Assembly: GCF_002920535.1 (NCBI RefSeq)
Contig: NZ_PQSS01000003.1
Location: forward strand, 62,001-126,000
Length of the DNA: 64,000 nucleotides
Reading direction: 5' to 3'
From: Streptomyces sp. Ru71
GTDB taxonomy: Bacteria; Actinomycetota; Actinomycetes; Streptomycetales; Streptomycetaceae
Shown: in pieces, positions 52,924 through 61,581 of the stretch
How the letters are laid out: each line of letters opens with the position of its first letter
How positions within the stretch are numbered: position 1 is the stretch's first letter
Translations under genes and position numbers: made by a program
The notes under the pieces: model-generated
Seen by the model: the letters and a program-made list of their open reading frames with translations, nothing else
Told to the model about the DNA's origin: nothing
The model's database searches: none

Positions 52924-53152
52924 TTCCCTCATCCCTCCACTCACCGGGCGCCCGGGACACGGTCCCGTTCCGCCGGCGAGGTCTCACCCGCTCCTCCTCC
53001 CCAGCACCAGGAAACACCCGTTCGGGTGAACCCTCCACCGGAGAGGAGAACGCCCAGCTCGGCGCCGTCGCAAGCCGCTCGGCACCCGCCCGGCGCCACC
53101 CGTACGGCCCACACCGCTCGCGCCGCGCCCGCCGGGCCCGTTGCCTTGAGAC

Positions 53153-54049
53153 GTGTCGTCCCGACGTCTCAGGACCGCCCTGTCGGCCGTCCTCATCGTC
53201 CTGTCCTGCCTGCTGGTTCCGCTCGGCGCACTGGCGGCCTGGGCGGCGTACGGCCTCACGGACACCGGACGCTACGTCACCACGATGGCGCCGCTGGCCG
53301 GTGACCCCGACGTGCAGGGCCAGATCGCCGACACCGTCGGCGCGGGCATCCTGCGCCAGGTGGACCCCGGCGCGGCGCCCGGCGCGATGGGTCCCTTCGT
53401 GCACGACGCCGTGCGCTCGTTCACCCAGACCGAGGCGTTCCGCACCGCCTGGGTCGCCGCGAACCGCTCCGCCCACGACGCGGTGCTGCGCGCCCTGCAC
53501 GAGGACGGCGACCACCCGGTCACCGTCGACCTCGCGCCGGTGACCGCGCAGGTCAAGCGCCAACTCGCCGAGGACCACGTGCCGCTGGCCACCCGCATCC
53601 CGGTGCGGCACACCGAGGTCGCCCTGCTGCCCGCCGCGGAGCTGGCGCGCTTGAGGAAGGGATACGACGTGCTGGAAGTCGCCGGGTTCTGGCTGCCCGT
53701 GGCGTCCATCGCCCTCGCCGTCGCCGGGATCGCGCTGGCCGCCTGCCGCCGGCGCGCGCTGACCGCGACGGCCCTCGGCACGGCCCTCGGCGGCGCGCTG
53801 CTGGGCCTCGCCGTCGCGCTCGGCCGCCGGCTGACCCTGCGGGACCTGCCCGAGGAGGTCTCCACGAAGGCCGCGGCCGCGGTCTACGACGCCCTCACCG
53901 AGACCCTGCGCACGGCGTCCTGGCTCCTGCTCGCCCTGGGCCTCACGGTGGCGGTCCTGACCTGGCTCACCACCCGCCACCCGCACCGGCCACCCCCCGC
54001 CCCGGCCACCACGGACCCGACGCCGGAACCACCCCGCGTCCGAGCCTGA
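53153..54049 (+). CDS. Membrane protein of unknown function
   Basis: The product is 298 residues from GTG 53153. The N-terminus has a signal-like membrane segment (ALSAVLIVLSCLLVPLGALA), then about 140 residues with an outside-type helical domain (YVTTMAPLAGDPDVQGQIAD, DAVRSFTQTEAFRTAWVAAN). Three further membrane segments follow (VAGFWLPVASIALAVAGIAL, LGTALGGALLGLAVALGRRL, SWLLLALGLTVAVLTWL), and a Pro/Thr tail ends it. Similar proteins occur across Streptomyces without known role. A 22-bp tandem duplication lies immediately after the stop. Confidence 0.75.
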   Translation: MSSRRLRTALSAVLIVLSCLLVPLGALAAWAAYGLTDTGRYVTTMAPLAGDPDVQGQIADTVGAGILRQVDPGAAPGAMGPFVHDAVRSFTQTEAFRTAWVAANRSAHDAVLRALHEDGDHPVTVDLAPVTAQVKRQLAEDHVPLATRIPVRHTEVALLPAAELARLRKGYDVLEVAGFWLPVASIALAVAGIALAACRRRALTATALGTALGGALLGLAVALGRRLTLRDLPEEVSTKAAAAVYDALTETLRTASWLLLALGLTVAVLTWLTTRHPHRPPPAPATTDPTPEPPRVRA

Positions 54050-54050
54050 C

Positions 54051-54094
54051 CGCCGCCGCGGACGGCCCTGCCCGCCGCCGCGGACGGCCCTGCC
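54051..54094. repeat. 22-bp exact tandem duplication
   Basis: CGCCGCCGCGGACGGCCC plus TGCC occurs twice in a row (54051-54072 and 54073-54094), starting one base after a stop codon. It is non-coding and may affect the 3' end of the upstream transcript. Confidence 0.9.
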
Positions 54095-54147
54095 CGCCCC
54101 GGTGGCCGGCGGGCCTCACCGCCCCAACACTTCGCGAGGCCGCCCCT

Positions 54148-55470
54148 TCAGCCCCCGCCCCGGGCCAGCTCAGCCAGTACCCGGACCGCCCGGCTCAGTA
54201 CCGGCTCCGGCACCGAGGCCAGGCCGAGGCGGACCGCCGACGGGGAGTGGCGGGGGTTGACGGCGAAGGCCGTTCCGGGGGTGAGGGCGATGCCGTGCGC
54301 GGCCGCCGCCGCTGTGAAGGTGTCCGCCCGCCACGGCGCGGGCAGCTCCCACCAGGCGTAACAGGCCCGCGGGTCGGCCCGTACCGCGAAACCGTCCAGT
54401 TCCCGGCGCACCAGCAGCTGCCGCCGTGCCGCGTCCGCCCGCTTGGCCGCCACCAGCCGGGTCACCGTGCCGTCCCCGGCCCACCGCACGGCCGCCTGCA
54501 GCGCGAACCGCCCCGCGTTCCAGCCGCCCGAGCGCACCGCGTCGGCCAGGGCGGCGACCCGGCCGGGCGGGACGACGAGGAATCCGGCGGTCAGGCCGGG
54601 GGCGACCCGCTTGGACAGCCCGTCGACGACGTACACCTGCTCGGGCGCGCGCGCGGCGAGCGGCAGCGCGGGCCGCAGGAAGGACCAGATCCGGTCCTCG
54701 ATGACCGGCAGCCCCAGCTCCCTGACCACCTCGGCGATCCGCTCCCGCCGTTCGCCGCTCATGCTGACGGACGTCGGGTTGTGCAGCGTCGGCTGCAGGT
54801 AGAGCGCGGCGAGGGGCGCGGAGCGGTGCGCGGCGGCGATCGCGTCGGGGCGCAGCCCGAACGCGTCCATGGCGAGCGGGACGAGGGTCCGGCCGAGGCG
54901 CGCGGCGATGTCCCTGACCAGCGGGTACGTCAGCTCCTCGACGCCCGCCCGGCCGCCCGGCGGCACCAGGTGGACGAGCGCCGCGGCGACGGCCTGGCGG
55001 GCGTTGCCGGTGAACAGCACCTGCCCGGGGTCGGGGCGCCAGCCGGGCACGGCGAGCAGGTCGGCGGCGGCCGCGCGGGCCTCGGGGGTGCCGTCGGCGG
55101 CGGCCGGGCGCAGCGCCTCGGTGAGGGCGCCGGGCCGCAGCAGCGGCGCGAGGGCGGGGGCCAGCAGCTCCGCCTGGCCGTCCGCGACGGGGTAGTTGAG
55201 CTCCAGGTTCACCGGCGCCGCGCCGGCCGGCTCGGCGAGCGCGCGGCCGCCGGGCGGTGCGGGCGCGGCCCGCACGAACGTGCCCCGGCCGACCTCGCCC
55301 ACCACCAGCCCGCGCCGCACGAGTTCGCCGTACACGCGCTCCGCGGTGGACGCGGAGATGCGGCGGCGGCGCGCGAACACCCGCTGCGGCGGCAGCTGCT
55401 GGCCGGGTCGCAGCCGTCCGGCGGCGATGTCCGCGGCGATGCGGTCGGCGATCCGCCGGAAGTCCTCCAC
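54148..55470 (-). CDS. MocR-type regulator with PLP aminotransferase domain
   Basis: The 440-residue protein has a GntR winged helix at about residues 1-75 (RIADRIAADIAAGRLRPGQQ, RISASTAERVYGELVRRGLV). A fold-type I aminotransferase domain follows, with PLP lysine in VYVVDGLSKRVAPGLTAGFL near 285 and the phosphate-binding and Asp/Tyr segments upstream. MocR proteins sense PLP-bound amino-type ligands and control neighbouring genes. It is divergent from an alpha/beta hydrolase, with a dyad in the gap, so that gene is a likely target. The ligand is unknown. Confidence 0.92.
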   Translation of the reverse strand: MEDFRRIADRIAADIAAGRLRPGQQLPPQRVFARRRRISASTAERVYGELVRRGLVVGEVGRGTFVRAAPAPPGGRALAEPAGAAPVNLELNYPVADGQAELLAPALAPLLRPGALTEALRPAAADGTPEARAAAADLLAVPGWRPDPGQVLFTGNARQAVAAALVHLVPPGGRAGVEELTYPLVRDIAARLGRTLVPLAMDAFGLRPDAIAAAHRSAPLAALYLQPTLHNPTSVSMSGERRERIAEVVRELGLPVIEDRIWSFLRPALPLAARAPEQVYVVDGLSKRVAPGLTAGFLVVPPGRVAALADAVRSGGWNAGRFALQAAVRWAGDGTVTRLVAAKRADAARRQLLVRRELDGFAVRADPRACYAWWELPAPWRADTFTAAAAAHGIALTPGTAFAVNPRHSPSAVRLGLASVPEPVLSRAVRVLAELARGGG

Positions 55471-55519
55471 GCGCCCCCCTGAACCCTCAGCCGGAGCACA
55501 GCCCCGAACATTGCACCGA

Positions 55520-55570
55520 GGGCAAAGATCTTATTGCCCCGAGGAGTTGGCCGCTCCTAGGGTCGCTGAC
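55520..55570 (+). promoter_or_regulatory. Leaderless-type promoter and dyad between mocR and hydrolase genes
   Basis: TTGCCC (55534-55539) is 18 bases from TAGGGT (55558-55563), which ends 7 bases before the ATG at 55571, so transcription would begin at or next to the start codon. GGGCAA (55520-55525) and TTGCCC (55534-55539) form a dyad overlapping the -35, a plausible MocR site. Confidence 0.65.
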
Positions 55571-56362
55571 ATGCCTCCTTTCCTCGCCTACGAGGACCGG
55601 GGCGCGGACGCGGACTCCTCCCGGCCGCCCCTGGTCCTGATCCACGGCCACCCCTTCGACCGCACGATGTGGGAGCCCCAGCTCGCGGCCTTCTCACCGC
55701 ACCGCCGGGTGATCGCCCCGGACCTGCGCGGCTACGGCGCCTCCCCGGTCGTGCCCGGCACGACACCGCTGGGCGTCTTCGCGCGGGACATCGAGGAGCT
55801 GCTGGACGAGCTGAAGGTGGACTCCTTCGTGCTCGCCGGGCTGTCCATGGGCGGCCAGATCGCGATGGCGTGCTACGACCGTTTCGGCGAGCGGGTGCGC
55901 GGCCTGGTCCTCGCGGACACCTTCCCCGCGGCCGAGACCGAGGAGGGCAAGGCGTGGCGCAACGCCCTGGCCGACCGTCTGCTGCGCGAGGGTCTGCGCG
56001 GATACGCCGACGAGGTGCTGGAGAAGATGGTCGCCCCGTACGCGCACGACGCCGTCAAGGCCCATGTGCACCGCATGATGACGTCCACGTCCCCCGAGGG
56101 CGCCGCGGCCGCCCTGCGCGGACGCGCCGAGCGCCCCGACTACCGCGCCCTGCTGACCCGGGTGACGGTCCCGGCGCTGGTGGTGGTCGGCGCCGACGAC
56201 GAGTACACCCCGGTCTCCGACGCCGAGGCCATGCACGCGGCCCTGCCCCACTCCACCCTGACCGTCGTCGACGGCGCCGCCCATCTGCCCAACCTGGAGC
56301 GCCCGGAGGAGTTCAACGCGGCACTGGGCGCCTTCCTGGCCGGGCTCGACGACGCCCGCTGA
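55571..56362 (+). CDS. Alpha/beta hydrolase
   Basis: The product is 263 residues from ATG 55571. The fold is clear: oxyanion region PLVLIHGHPFDRTMWEPQLA, nucleophile elbow VLAGLSMGGQIAMACYDRFG with Ser near 95, Asp in VVVGADDEYTPVSDAEAMH, and His in DGAAHLPNLERPEEF. It resembles 3-oxoadipate enol-lactonase-like and ester hydrolases, but the substrate is not assignable. No ribosome site precedes the ATG, which agrees with a leaderless message. It is probably controlled by the divergent MocR protein. Confidence 0.9.
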   Translation: MPPFLAYEDRGADADSSRPPLVLIHGHPFDRTMWEPQLAAFSPHRRVIAPDLRGYGASPVVPGTTPLGVFARDIEELLDELKVDSFVLAGLSMGGQIAMACYDRFGERVRGLVLADTFPAAETEEGKAWRNALADRLLREGLRGYADEVLEKMVAPYAHDAVKAHVHRMMTSTSPEGAAAALRGRAERPDYRALLTRVTVPALVVVGADDEYTPVSDAEAMHAALPHSTLTVVDGAAHLPNLERPEEFNAALGAFLAGLDDAR

Positions 56363-56453
56363 GGACCGGCCCCGGCACCGCGCCGGCAGCGGCGGCAACG
56401 GCAGCCGCGCAAACCCCTGGCAGGCGGCCCGCCCGGGCCACTACCGTCGGCCC

Positions 56454-56813
56454 ATGACCGGGACGACGACCCTCTACCGCCCCACCGGCCCCGAGGAGCT
56501 GGCCCTCGTCGAGGCGTCCGGGTGGACGGCGTGGCCGCCCCGCCTGCCGGAGCAGCCGATCTTCTATCCGGTGCTGAACGAGGACTACGCCGTCCGCATC
56601 GCACGGGACTGGAACGTGCCCGCCTCCGGGTCCGGGTTCGTCACCCGGTTCGAGGTGGACTCGGCGTTCCTGGAGCGCTACCCGGTGCGGCAGGCGGGCG
56701 GGGAGACGATCCTGGAGCTGTGGGTACCGGCTCAGGAGCTGGCGGAGTTCAACGCGCACATCGTGGGGCGCATCGAGGTCGTGCACGCCTTCCATGGCGA
56801 CGACCGCCCCTGA
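56454..56813 (+). CDS. Small protein of unknown function
   Basis: The 119-residue protein (LYRPTGPEELALVEASGWTA, FYPVLNEDYAVRIARDWNVP, LELWVPAQELAEFNAHIVGR) resembles small actinobacterial proteins often labelled ADP-ribosylation/crystallin J1 neighbours, though no catalytic motif of that kind is present. Its 3' end overlaps the next gene by 20 bases, suggesting coupled expression. Confidence 0.7.
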   Translation: MTGTTTLYRPTGPEELALVEASGWTAWPPRLPEQPIFYPVLNEDYAVRIARDWNVPASGSGFVTRFEVDSAFLERYPVRQAGGETILELWVPAQELAEFNAHIVGRIEVVHAFHGDDRP

Positions 56814-57768
56814 CGCCGGCGTTCCGGGCCGGCGTATGAGTGCCTGGACCGCGGGGCTGCTGCTGGCCGCGGTGAGCGTGCTGCTCGGCTGCCGGGCCGC
56901 CGACACCGACGCCGTCACCCCCGTGCCCCAGCTGCTGGCGTTCCTGCCCTGGCTGCTCGCGCCGGCCGGCGCCGGGCTGCTGCTGGCCCTGCTGGGGCGG
57001 TGGTGGACCGGTGCGGTGTGGGCCGTGGCCCTGCTGGGCCTGCTCGCCTGGTTCACCGGGCCGTACGGCAAGGACAGCGAGCCGGCCGGGGAGCCCGTGG
57101 CCTCCTTCCGTGTCCTGACCGCCAACGTGCAGTTGGGCTGGGCCACCGATGCCCTGGTGACCGCCGTGCGCCGGGAGAAGCCGGACGTGGTGTTCGTCCA
57201 GGAGTGCGACACCGTCCGCTGCGACACGGTCCTGCGGCGGGAATTCAGCGGCACCTTCCCCCACCGCCAGGCCGTGGACGGCGCCGGCTCCCAGGGCTCG
57301 GTCATCCTCAGCCGCTTCCCGCTCACCGCCACCCCCGGCGTCCCCGGCACCATGGGCATGCCCGGCGCGGTCGCCGACGTCCAGGGCCACGCCGTACGGC
57401 TGCAGCTCGCGCACCCCATGCCGCCGCTGCTGGGCCGGCTCGGCCCGTGGCGCCGCGAACTGGGGCGGCTGCGCGACCTGGCCGCCGCCGCCCGGGGCAC
57501 CGCCACCGTCCTCGCCGGGGACTTCAACGCCTCCCAGGACCACGCCGCCTTCCGCCGCATCCTCGACACCGGCCTGTACGACGCCGCCCGGCTCGCCGGG
57601 CACGACCGCGCCCCGAGCTGGCCGTCCCGCACCACGCCCGGCTTCGGCACCCAGATCGACCATGTGCTGCTGTCCCCGGACTTCTCCGTCACCCGGGCCC
57701 GCTTCCTGCACCTGCCCGGCAGCGACCACCGCGCCCTCGTCACCGACGTCACCCTGCACCGCCGGTGA
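56794..57768 (+). CDS. Membrane endonuclease/exonuclease/phosphatase (EEP) family protein
   Basis: The 324-residue protein begins with three membrane segments (AWTAGLLLAAVSVLLGC, LLAFLPWLLAPAGAGLLLAL, AVWAVALLGLLAWFTG). An EEP domain from about residue 100 follows, with FRVLTANVQLGWATDALVTA, FVQECDTVRCDTVLRRE, LAGDFNASQDHAAFRRIL and the closing GSDHRALVTDVTL. The metal-site Asn, Glu, Asp and His residues are visible. The active site probably faces outside. Members hydrolyse phosphodiesters or sphingomyelin-like lipids; the substrate here is open. Confidence 0.9.
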   Translation: MATTAPDAGVPGRRMSAWTAGLLLAAVSVLLGCRAADTDAVTPVPQLLAFLPWLLAPAGAGLLLALLGRWWTGAVWAVALLGLLAWFTGPYGKDSEPAGEPVASFRVLTANVQLGWATDALVTAVRREKPDVVFVQECDTVRCDTVLRREFSGTFPHRQAVDGAGSQGSVILSRFPLTATPGVPGTMGMPGAVADVQGHAVRLQLAHPMPPLLGRLGPWRRELGRLRDLAAAARGTATVLAGDFNASQDHAAFRRILDTGLYDAARLAGHDRAPSWPSRTTPGFGTQIDHVLLSPDFSVTRARFLHLPGSDHRALVTDVTLHRR

Positions 57769-57777
57769 TAATGAGCC

Positions 57778-59703
57778 ATGTCCGTCAGCCTGTCCCCTCC
57801 CCCCTGGCTGGTGGAGACCCTGCGCCCGCAGCGGGCCCCGGTCAACCGGGCCGCCGTCGTCCGGGCCGCCGTCGCCATGGCGCTGCCCCTCGCGATCGGC
57901 CTCGCGGCCGGCCGTCCCGCCTACGGGGCGCTCGCGTCCATGGGCGCCCTGTCCGGGGTCATCGGCGACACCGCCGACGCCTACCGGATGCGCGTCCTCA
58001 CCATCGCCGTCCCGCAGCTCTTCGGCGCCGTCGGCATCACCGTCGGTGCGGCGGTGTACGGGCACGGCTGGCTCGCCGTCGTCGCCGTCACCGGCGTCGC
58101 CCTGGCCTCCGGGATGATCTCGACGATCGGCGCCGTCGCCTCCGTGTCCGGGCTGCTGCTCCTGCTCAACGCCGTCGTCGGCGCCGGACTGCCCATGCCG
58201 GGCCCCTGGTGGCTGGCGCCGGTGCTGATGACCGGCGGCGGGCTGCTGGTGCTGCTGCTCGCCCTGCTCGGCTGGCCGCTGCGCTCCGGCGTGCCCGAGC
58301 GGACGGCGGTCGCCGCCGCCTACCGCGCGGTCGCCGACCTGCTCGCCGCGAGCGGCGACCACGACGCGTACGGACCGGCCCGGCAGGCCGTCACCCGGGC
58401 CCTCGACCACGCCTACGACCTCGTCCTGGCCCGCCGCACCCGCCACCACGGCCGCAGCCGCGACCTCACCCGGCTGATCGCCCAGCTCAACGCCGTCACC
58501 CCGGTCGTGGAGGCCGCGCCCGCCGCCCACCTCGCCGGCACCCCGCTGCCCGGCAGCGTGCCGCAGGCCGCCCGCCGGCTCGCCGACGCCGTCGCCGAGG
58601 GCCGCACCGATCCGCTGCCCCTGGACCTGCCCGAACCCGCCGACGAGACCGGACGCGCCGTCGACCACGCGCTGCGGCACGCAGCCGAGGTCGTCACCGC
58701 GCCCGACGTCGACCCGCGCGGCATCGACGACCGCCTCGGCCGGCCCGCCGCCCTCGGCATCCGCGCGGCCCGCGCCGCCCGCACCGTCATCCTGTCCGCC
58801 CACTCCTGGCGCTACGGCCTGCGGCTCGCGCTGTGCATCGGGCTCGCTCAGGTGCTGGTGTCGACCGTGGCCGTGCCCCGCTCCTACTGGGTCGCGCTGA
58901 CCATCACCTTCGTGATGAAGCCCGACTTCGGCTCGGTCTTCTCCCGCGCCCTGCTGCGCGCCCTCGGTACCGTCGCCGGTCTGGTGATCGCCGCCGCCGT
59001 CCTCTCCGAGGTGCCCCGCGGCTGGTGGGACGTGGCCGTCATGGCGGTGCTCGCCCCGCTGATCCCTGCGCTCACCCCGCGCGGCTACGGCTACCAGACC
59101 GCCGCGATCACACCGGTGATCCTGCTGCTGTCCGACATCCTCAACCACCAGGGCACCGCCCTGCTGCTGCCCCGCCTCGTCGACTCCCTGATCGGCTGCG
59201 GCATCGCCCTCGTCGTCGGCTATCTGCTGTGGCCGGACAGCTGGCACACCCGGGTCGGCGACCGCCTCGCCGACGCCGTCGCCGACACGGCCCGCTATGT
59301 GGAGTGCGCGTTCGGCACCGACGGCGATCCGGCCGCCCGCGCCCGTATGCGCCGCCGCCTCTACCGCGACCTGTCCGTCATCCGTACGGACTTCCAGCGC
59401 GCCCTGACCGAACCCCCGCCCATCGGGCGCCGCGCGGCCGCCTGGTGGCCGCTGGTCGTGGCGGTGGAGCGGATCGTGGACGCGACGACCGCCGCCCGGG
59501 TCCGCGTCCGCCACGGCGCACCCGGACCCCACCCGGCCGAGATAGGCCAGGTCACCCTGCAACTGCGGGAGCTGTCCGAGGGACTGAGGGACACCGAGGT
59601 GCTCCACCCGGTCCGCACCGACCTCACCGGGCCGGCCGACAGCGTGCTGGAGCCGGTGCGCCAGGAGGTGGCGGCGGCCCGGGCCATCGCCGGCCCGCAC
59701 TGA
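57778..59703 (+). CDS. FUSC-family aromatic-acid-type efflux protein
   Basis: The 641-residue protein has two hydrophobic blocks: residues 30-170 (AMALPLAIGLAAGRPAYGAL, GVALASGMISTIGAVASVSG) and about 340-490 (LRLALCIGLAQVLVSTVAV, PRSYWVALTITFVMKPDFGS, LVIAAAVLSEVPRGWWDVAV). A soluble helical linker lies between them. The PRSYWVALTxxFVxKPDFG segment is the FUSC/YccS signature. Such proteins export aromatic carboxylates or related compounds. It starts 9 bases after the EEP gene, so they form an operon. Confidence 0.9.
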   Translation: MSVSLSPPPWLVETLRPQRAPVNRAAVVRAAVAMALPLAIGLAAGRPAYGALASMGALSGVIGDTADAYRMRVLTIAVPQLFGAVGITVGAAVYGHGWLAVVAVTGVALASGMISTIGAVASVSGLLLLLNAVVGAGLPMPGPWWLAPVLMTGGGLLVLLLALLGWPLRSGVPERTAVAAAYRAVADLLAASGDHDAYGPARQAVTRALDHAYDLVLARRTRHHGRSRDLTRLIAQLNAVTPVVEAAPAAHLAGTPLPGSVPQAARRLADAVAEGRTDPLPLDLPEPADETGRAVDHALRHAAEVVTAPDVDPRGIDDRLGRPAALGIRAARAARTVILSAHSWRYGLRLALCIGLAQVLVSTVAVPRSYWVALTITFVMKPDFGSVFSRALLRALGTVAGLVIAAAVLSEVPRGWWDVAVMAVLAPLIPALTPRGYGYQTAAITPVILLLSDILNHQGTALLLPRLVDSLIGCGIALVVGYLLWPDSWHTRVGDRLADAVADTARYVECAFGTDGDPAARARMRRRLYRDLSVIRTDFQRALTEPPPIGRRAAAWWPLVVAVERIVDATTAARVRVRHGAPGPHPAEIGQVTLQLRELSEGLRDTEVLHPVRTDLTGPADSVLEPVRQEVAAARAIAGPH

Positions 59704-59730
59704 AGCCGTCCGTGCCCAGGGTGCGTCGAT

Positions 59731-59744
59731 GTTTCACGTGAAAC
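59731..59744. other. parS partition site
   Basis: GTTTCACGTGAAAC is an exact match to the 14-bp Streptomyces parS core bound by ParB. It lies 28 bases after the FUSC stop, just ahead of the shared terminator. Most parS sites cluster around the origin of replication, with a few outliers, so the distance to oriC cannot be judged from this window. Confidence 0.9.
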
Positions 59745-59747
59745 GGC

Positions 59748-59784
59748 GACGCGGGCCGCCCTGTGCAGGTGGGCGGCCCGCGTC
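59748..59784. terminator. Bidirectional terminator between FUSC and snapalysin genes
   Basis: A perfect 14-bp inverted repeat (59748-59761 and 59771-59784) with a 9-base loop lies between convergent genes, 3 bases after parS. Confidence 0.85.
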
Positions 59785-59807
59785 CCGGTGGGGGGTGGGA
59801 TCAAGCG

Positions 59808-60461
59808 TTACCGGGCGGTCTTGTGGAGCGCCTTGTCGAGGGCCGCGGCGAAGCCGTAGGCCCACAGCTGGTTCACACGCGAGCGCTCCGTCGCGTTCGG
59901 GTAGGGGTTCGTGCAGGACGGGCCGGGGCCACCGCCCGACATCAGCTCACTGCACGGACCCGAGTAGTGGTCCGGCAGACCGAGGACGTGCCCCGTCTCG
60001 TGCGCGGTCACGCGGGTGGAGTCGTACTGCTGGTTCTGCCGGTAGTCGAGGAAGATGTAGCCGCTGCCGTGGCCGTCCGTGGAGGCGTAGGACCCGCGCG
60101 AGTCGTTGCCCTCGTAGTAGGCGAAGTCGGCGTTCGAGCCGGCCGCGAGTCTGACGTTGGACACCGAGCTGTTCCATATCTGCGCGGCGCGGGATATCTG
60201 CGCGCTGAACGACGGCGCCCCGGAGGGGTCGTAGACGACGGTGACGGCGGCGGTGCTGCTCGGGTTCGCGGCGCGCTTGGCGGCGACGGACTTCACCACG
60301 GCCTCGAAGAAGGCCTGGTTGGCCTTCGCCTCGGCGGCCGAGCCGGTGTAGCCCTGGTACTGCTGCGGCGCCGGAGAGGCGGTGGCCAGACCCGGGGCAG
60401 CGAGGGAAAGGGCCACGGCGGTGGCCGCCGTGAGGGCGGACAGGGGCAGACGCAGACGCAT
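59808..60461 (-). CDS. snpA: Snapalysin, secreted M7 neutral metalloprotease
   Basis: The product is 217 residues from ATG 60461, with AGGAGT 6 bases upstream. A signal peptide ([20 protein letters not shown]) and short propeptide precede the catalytic part. The metzincin zinc motif is [19 protein letters not shown] (HExxHxxGxxD), with SELMSGG as the Met-turn, as in snapalysin of other Streptomyces. It degrades milk-type proteins outside the cell and has two Cys pairs. It is divergent from a LysR gene that is its likely activator. Confidence 0.95.
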   Translation of the reverse strand: MRLRLPLSALTAATAVALSLAAPGLATASPAPQQYQGYTGSAAEAKANQAFFEAVVKSVAAKRAANPSSTAAVTVVYDPSGAPSFSAQISRAAQIWNSSVSNVRLAAGSNADFAYYEGNDSRGSYASTDGHGSGYIFLDYRQNQQYDSTRVTAHETGHVLGLPDHYSGPCSELMSGGGPGPSCTNPYPNATERSRVNQLWAYGFAAALDKALHKTAR

Positions 60462-60545
60462 CGATGACTCCTAGGGTGGGGGATGAGTCACTTGCCACCC
60501 GTGAGTGTCGATGCCGCTGCGGCGCCTGTGATGATGGCAACCGCG

Positions 60546-60562
60546 GATAGCCCCGCCCTATC
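60546..60562. promoter_or_regulatory. LysR T-N11-A dyad in the snapalysin promoter region
   Basis: GATAG-N7-CTATC is a perfect dyad and fits the LysR core T-N11-A. It lies in the 177-base gap between divergent snapalysin and LysR genes, about 85 bases upstream of each start. In characterised snpA/snpR pairs this is where the activator binds. Confidence 0.7.
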
Positions 60563-60638
60563 ACCGCCGAACCGGCCCTTTTGCGCCGGTAGTTGAACCC
60601 CTGGTGAAACCCTGGCTTCCGCTTTACTCTCCGGGAGC

Positions 60639-61577
60639 ATGGAGCTCGATGTGAGGCACCTCCGCGCGGTGTGCGCCATCGCGGACACCGGCAGCCTGCA
60701 CCGGGCAGCACGCCAACTCGGTGTGTCACAGCCCTCGTTGAGCGCCCAGCTGCGCCGCATCGAACAGGAGCTGGGCGGCTCCCTGTTCCTGCGGGAACGC
60801 ACCGGCTGCCGCCCCACCCCGCTCGGCCGGCTCGTGCTCAGCCGGGCCCGCCCCCTCGTCGCCGACCTGCGCTCCCTGGTCGCCGAGGCCCGCGCCGCCG
60901 CCGTGGGCGGACCGCACCTGCGCCTCGGCTCCACCGCCAGCCGCGCCCTGCCCGGCTGGCTGCGCCGGCTGCGGCAGAGCCGGCAGGAACCCAGCCTGCA
61001 CATGGACGTCTCGCCCAACGCCCTGCTGCGCATGGTCGCCGACGGCCAGCTCGACGTGGCGTTCGTGCACGAGGTCGAGGGCTGCCCGCTGCGCGTCCCC
61101 GAGGGGCTGCGCACCCGTGTCCTGGTCGAGCGCGAGCCGCAGTTCGTGTCCCTGCCGGCCGACCACCCGGCCGCCGCGAAACCCGTCGTCGACCTCGCCG
61201 ACCTGGCCGGGGACCGCTGGATGGTCGACCCCACGGTCGACGGCGAGTCGGACGCCGTCCACCGTATGCTGCGGCTGGCCGGTCTGAGCCCGCGCATCCT
61301 GCACGGCGACTACCACACCGCCGCCTCCCTGGTGGCCACCGGCGAGGTCGTCACCGTCTGCCAGCCCACGTCCCTGTCCCGCCCCGAGTCCGCCGTACGC
61401 CGCCTGCGGGGCGACCCGCTGGGCGTACGGCTGCTGCTCGCGGCCCGTACGGAGACCGAACTGGACGGGGTGTGCCCGGCCCTTCAGGAGGCGTACTGGG
61501 AGGCGGCGCGTCAGTCCCCGGCGTACCGGGAGTGGCTGGAAGGCACCGCCTCCGCGCTCGCGCTGTCGGAGGCGTGA
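60639..61577 (+). CDS. LysR-family activator of the snapalysin gene
   Basis: The 312-residue protein has a LysR winged helix at residues 1-60 (MELDVRHLRAVCAIADTGSL, RAARQLGVSQPSLSAQLRRI) and a two-part periplasmic-binding-type effector domain (HLRLGSTASRALPGWLRRLR, GQLDVAFVHEVEGCPLRVPE). It is divergent from snapalysin, the arrangement of mprR/snpR with mprA/snpA, so it probably activates that gene and represses itself. The gene ends 5 bases from the convergent phosphatase stop; I see no terminator between them. Confidence 0.93.
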   Translation: MELDVRHLRAVCAIADTGSLHRAARQLGVSQPSLSAQLRRIEQELGGSLFLRERTGCRPTPLGRLVLSRARPLVADLRSLVAEARAAAVGGPHLRLGSTASRALPGWLRRLRQSRQEPSLHMDVSPNALLRMVADGQLDVAFVHEVEGCPLRVPEGLRTRVLVEREPQFVSLPADHPAAAKPVVDLADLAGDRWMVDPTVDGESDAVHRMLRLAGLSPRILHGDYHTAASLVATGEVVTVCQPTSLSRPESAVRRLRGDPLGVRLLLAARTETELDGVCPALQEAYWEAARQSPAYREWLEGTASALALSEA

Positions 61578-61581
61578 GCCG

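Noticed and set aside
56749..59700. Long minus-strand frame of nearly 1000 codons under the EEP and FUSC genes
   Set aside because: Its translation is Gly/Arg/Gln-rich without domains, and the plus strand carries clear EEP and FUSC motifs.
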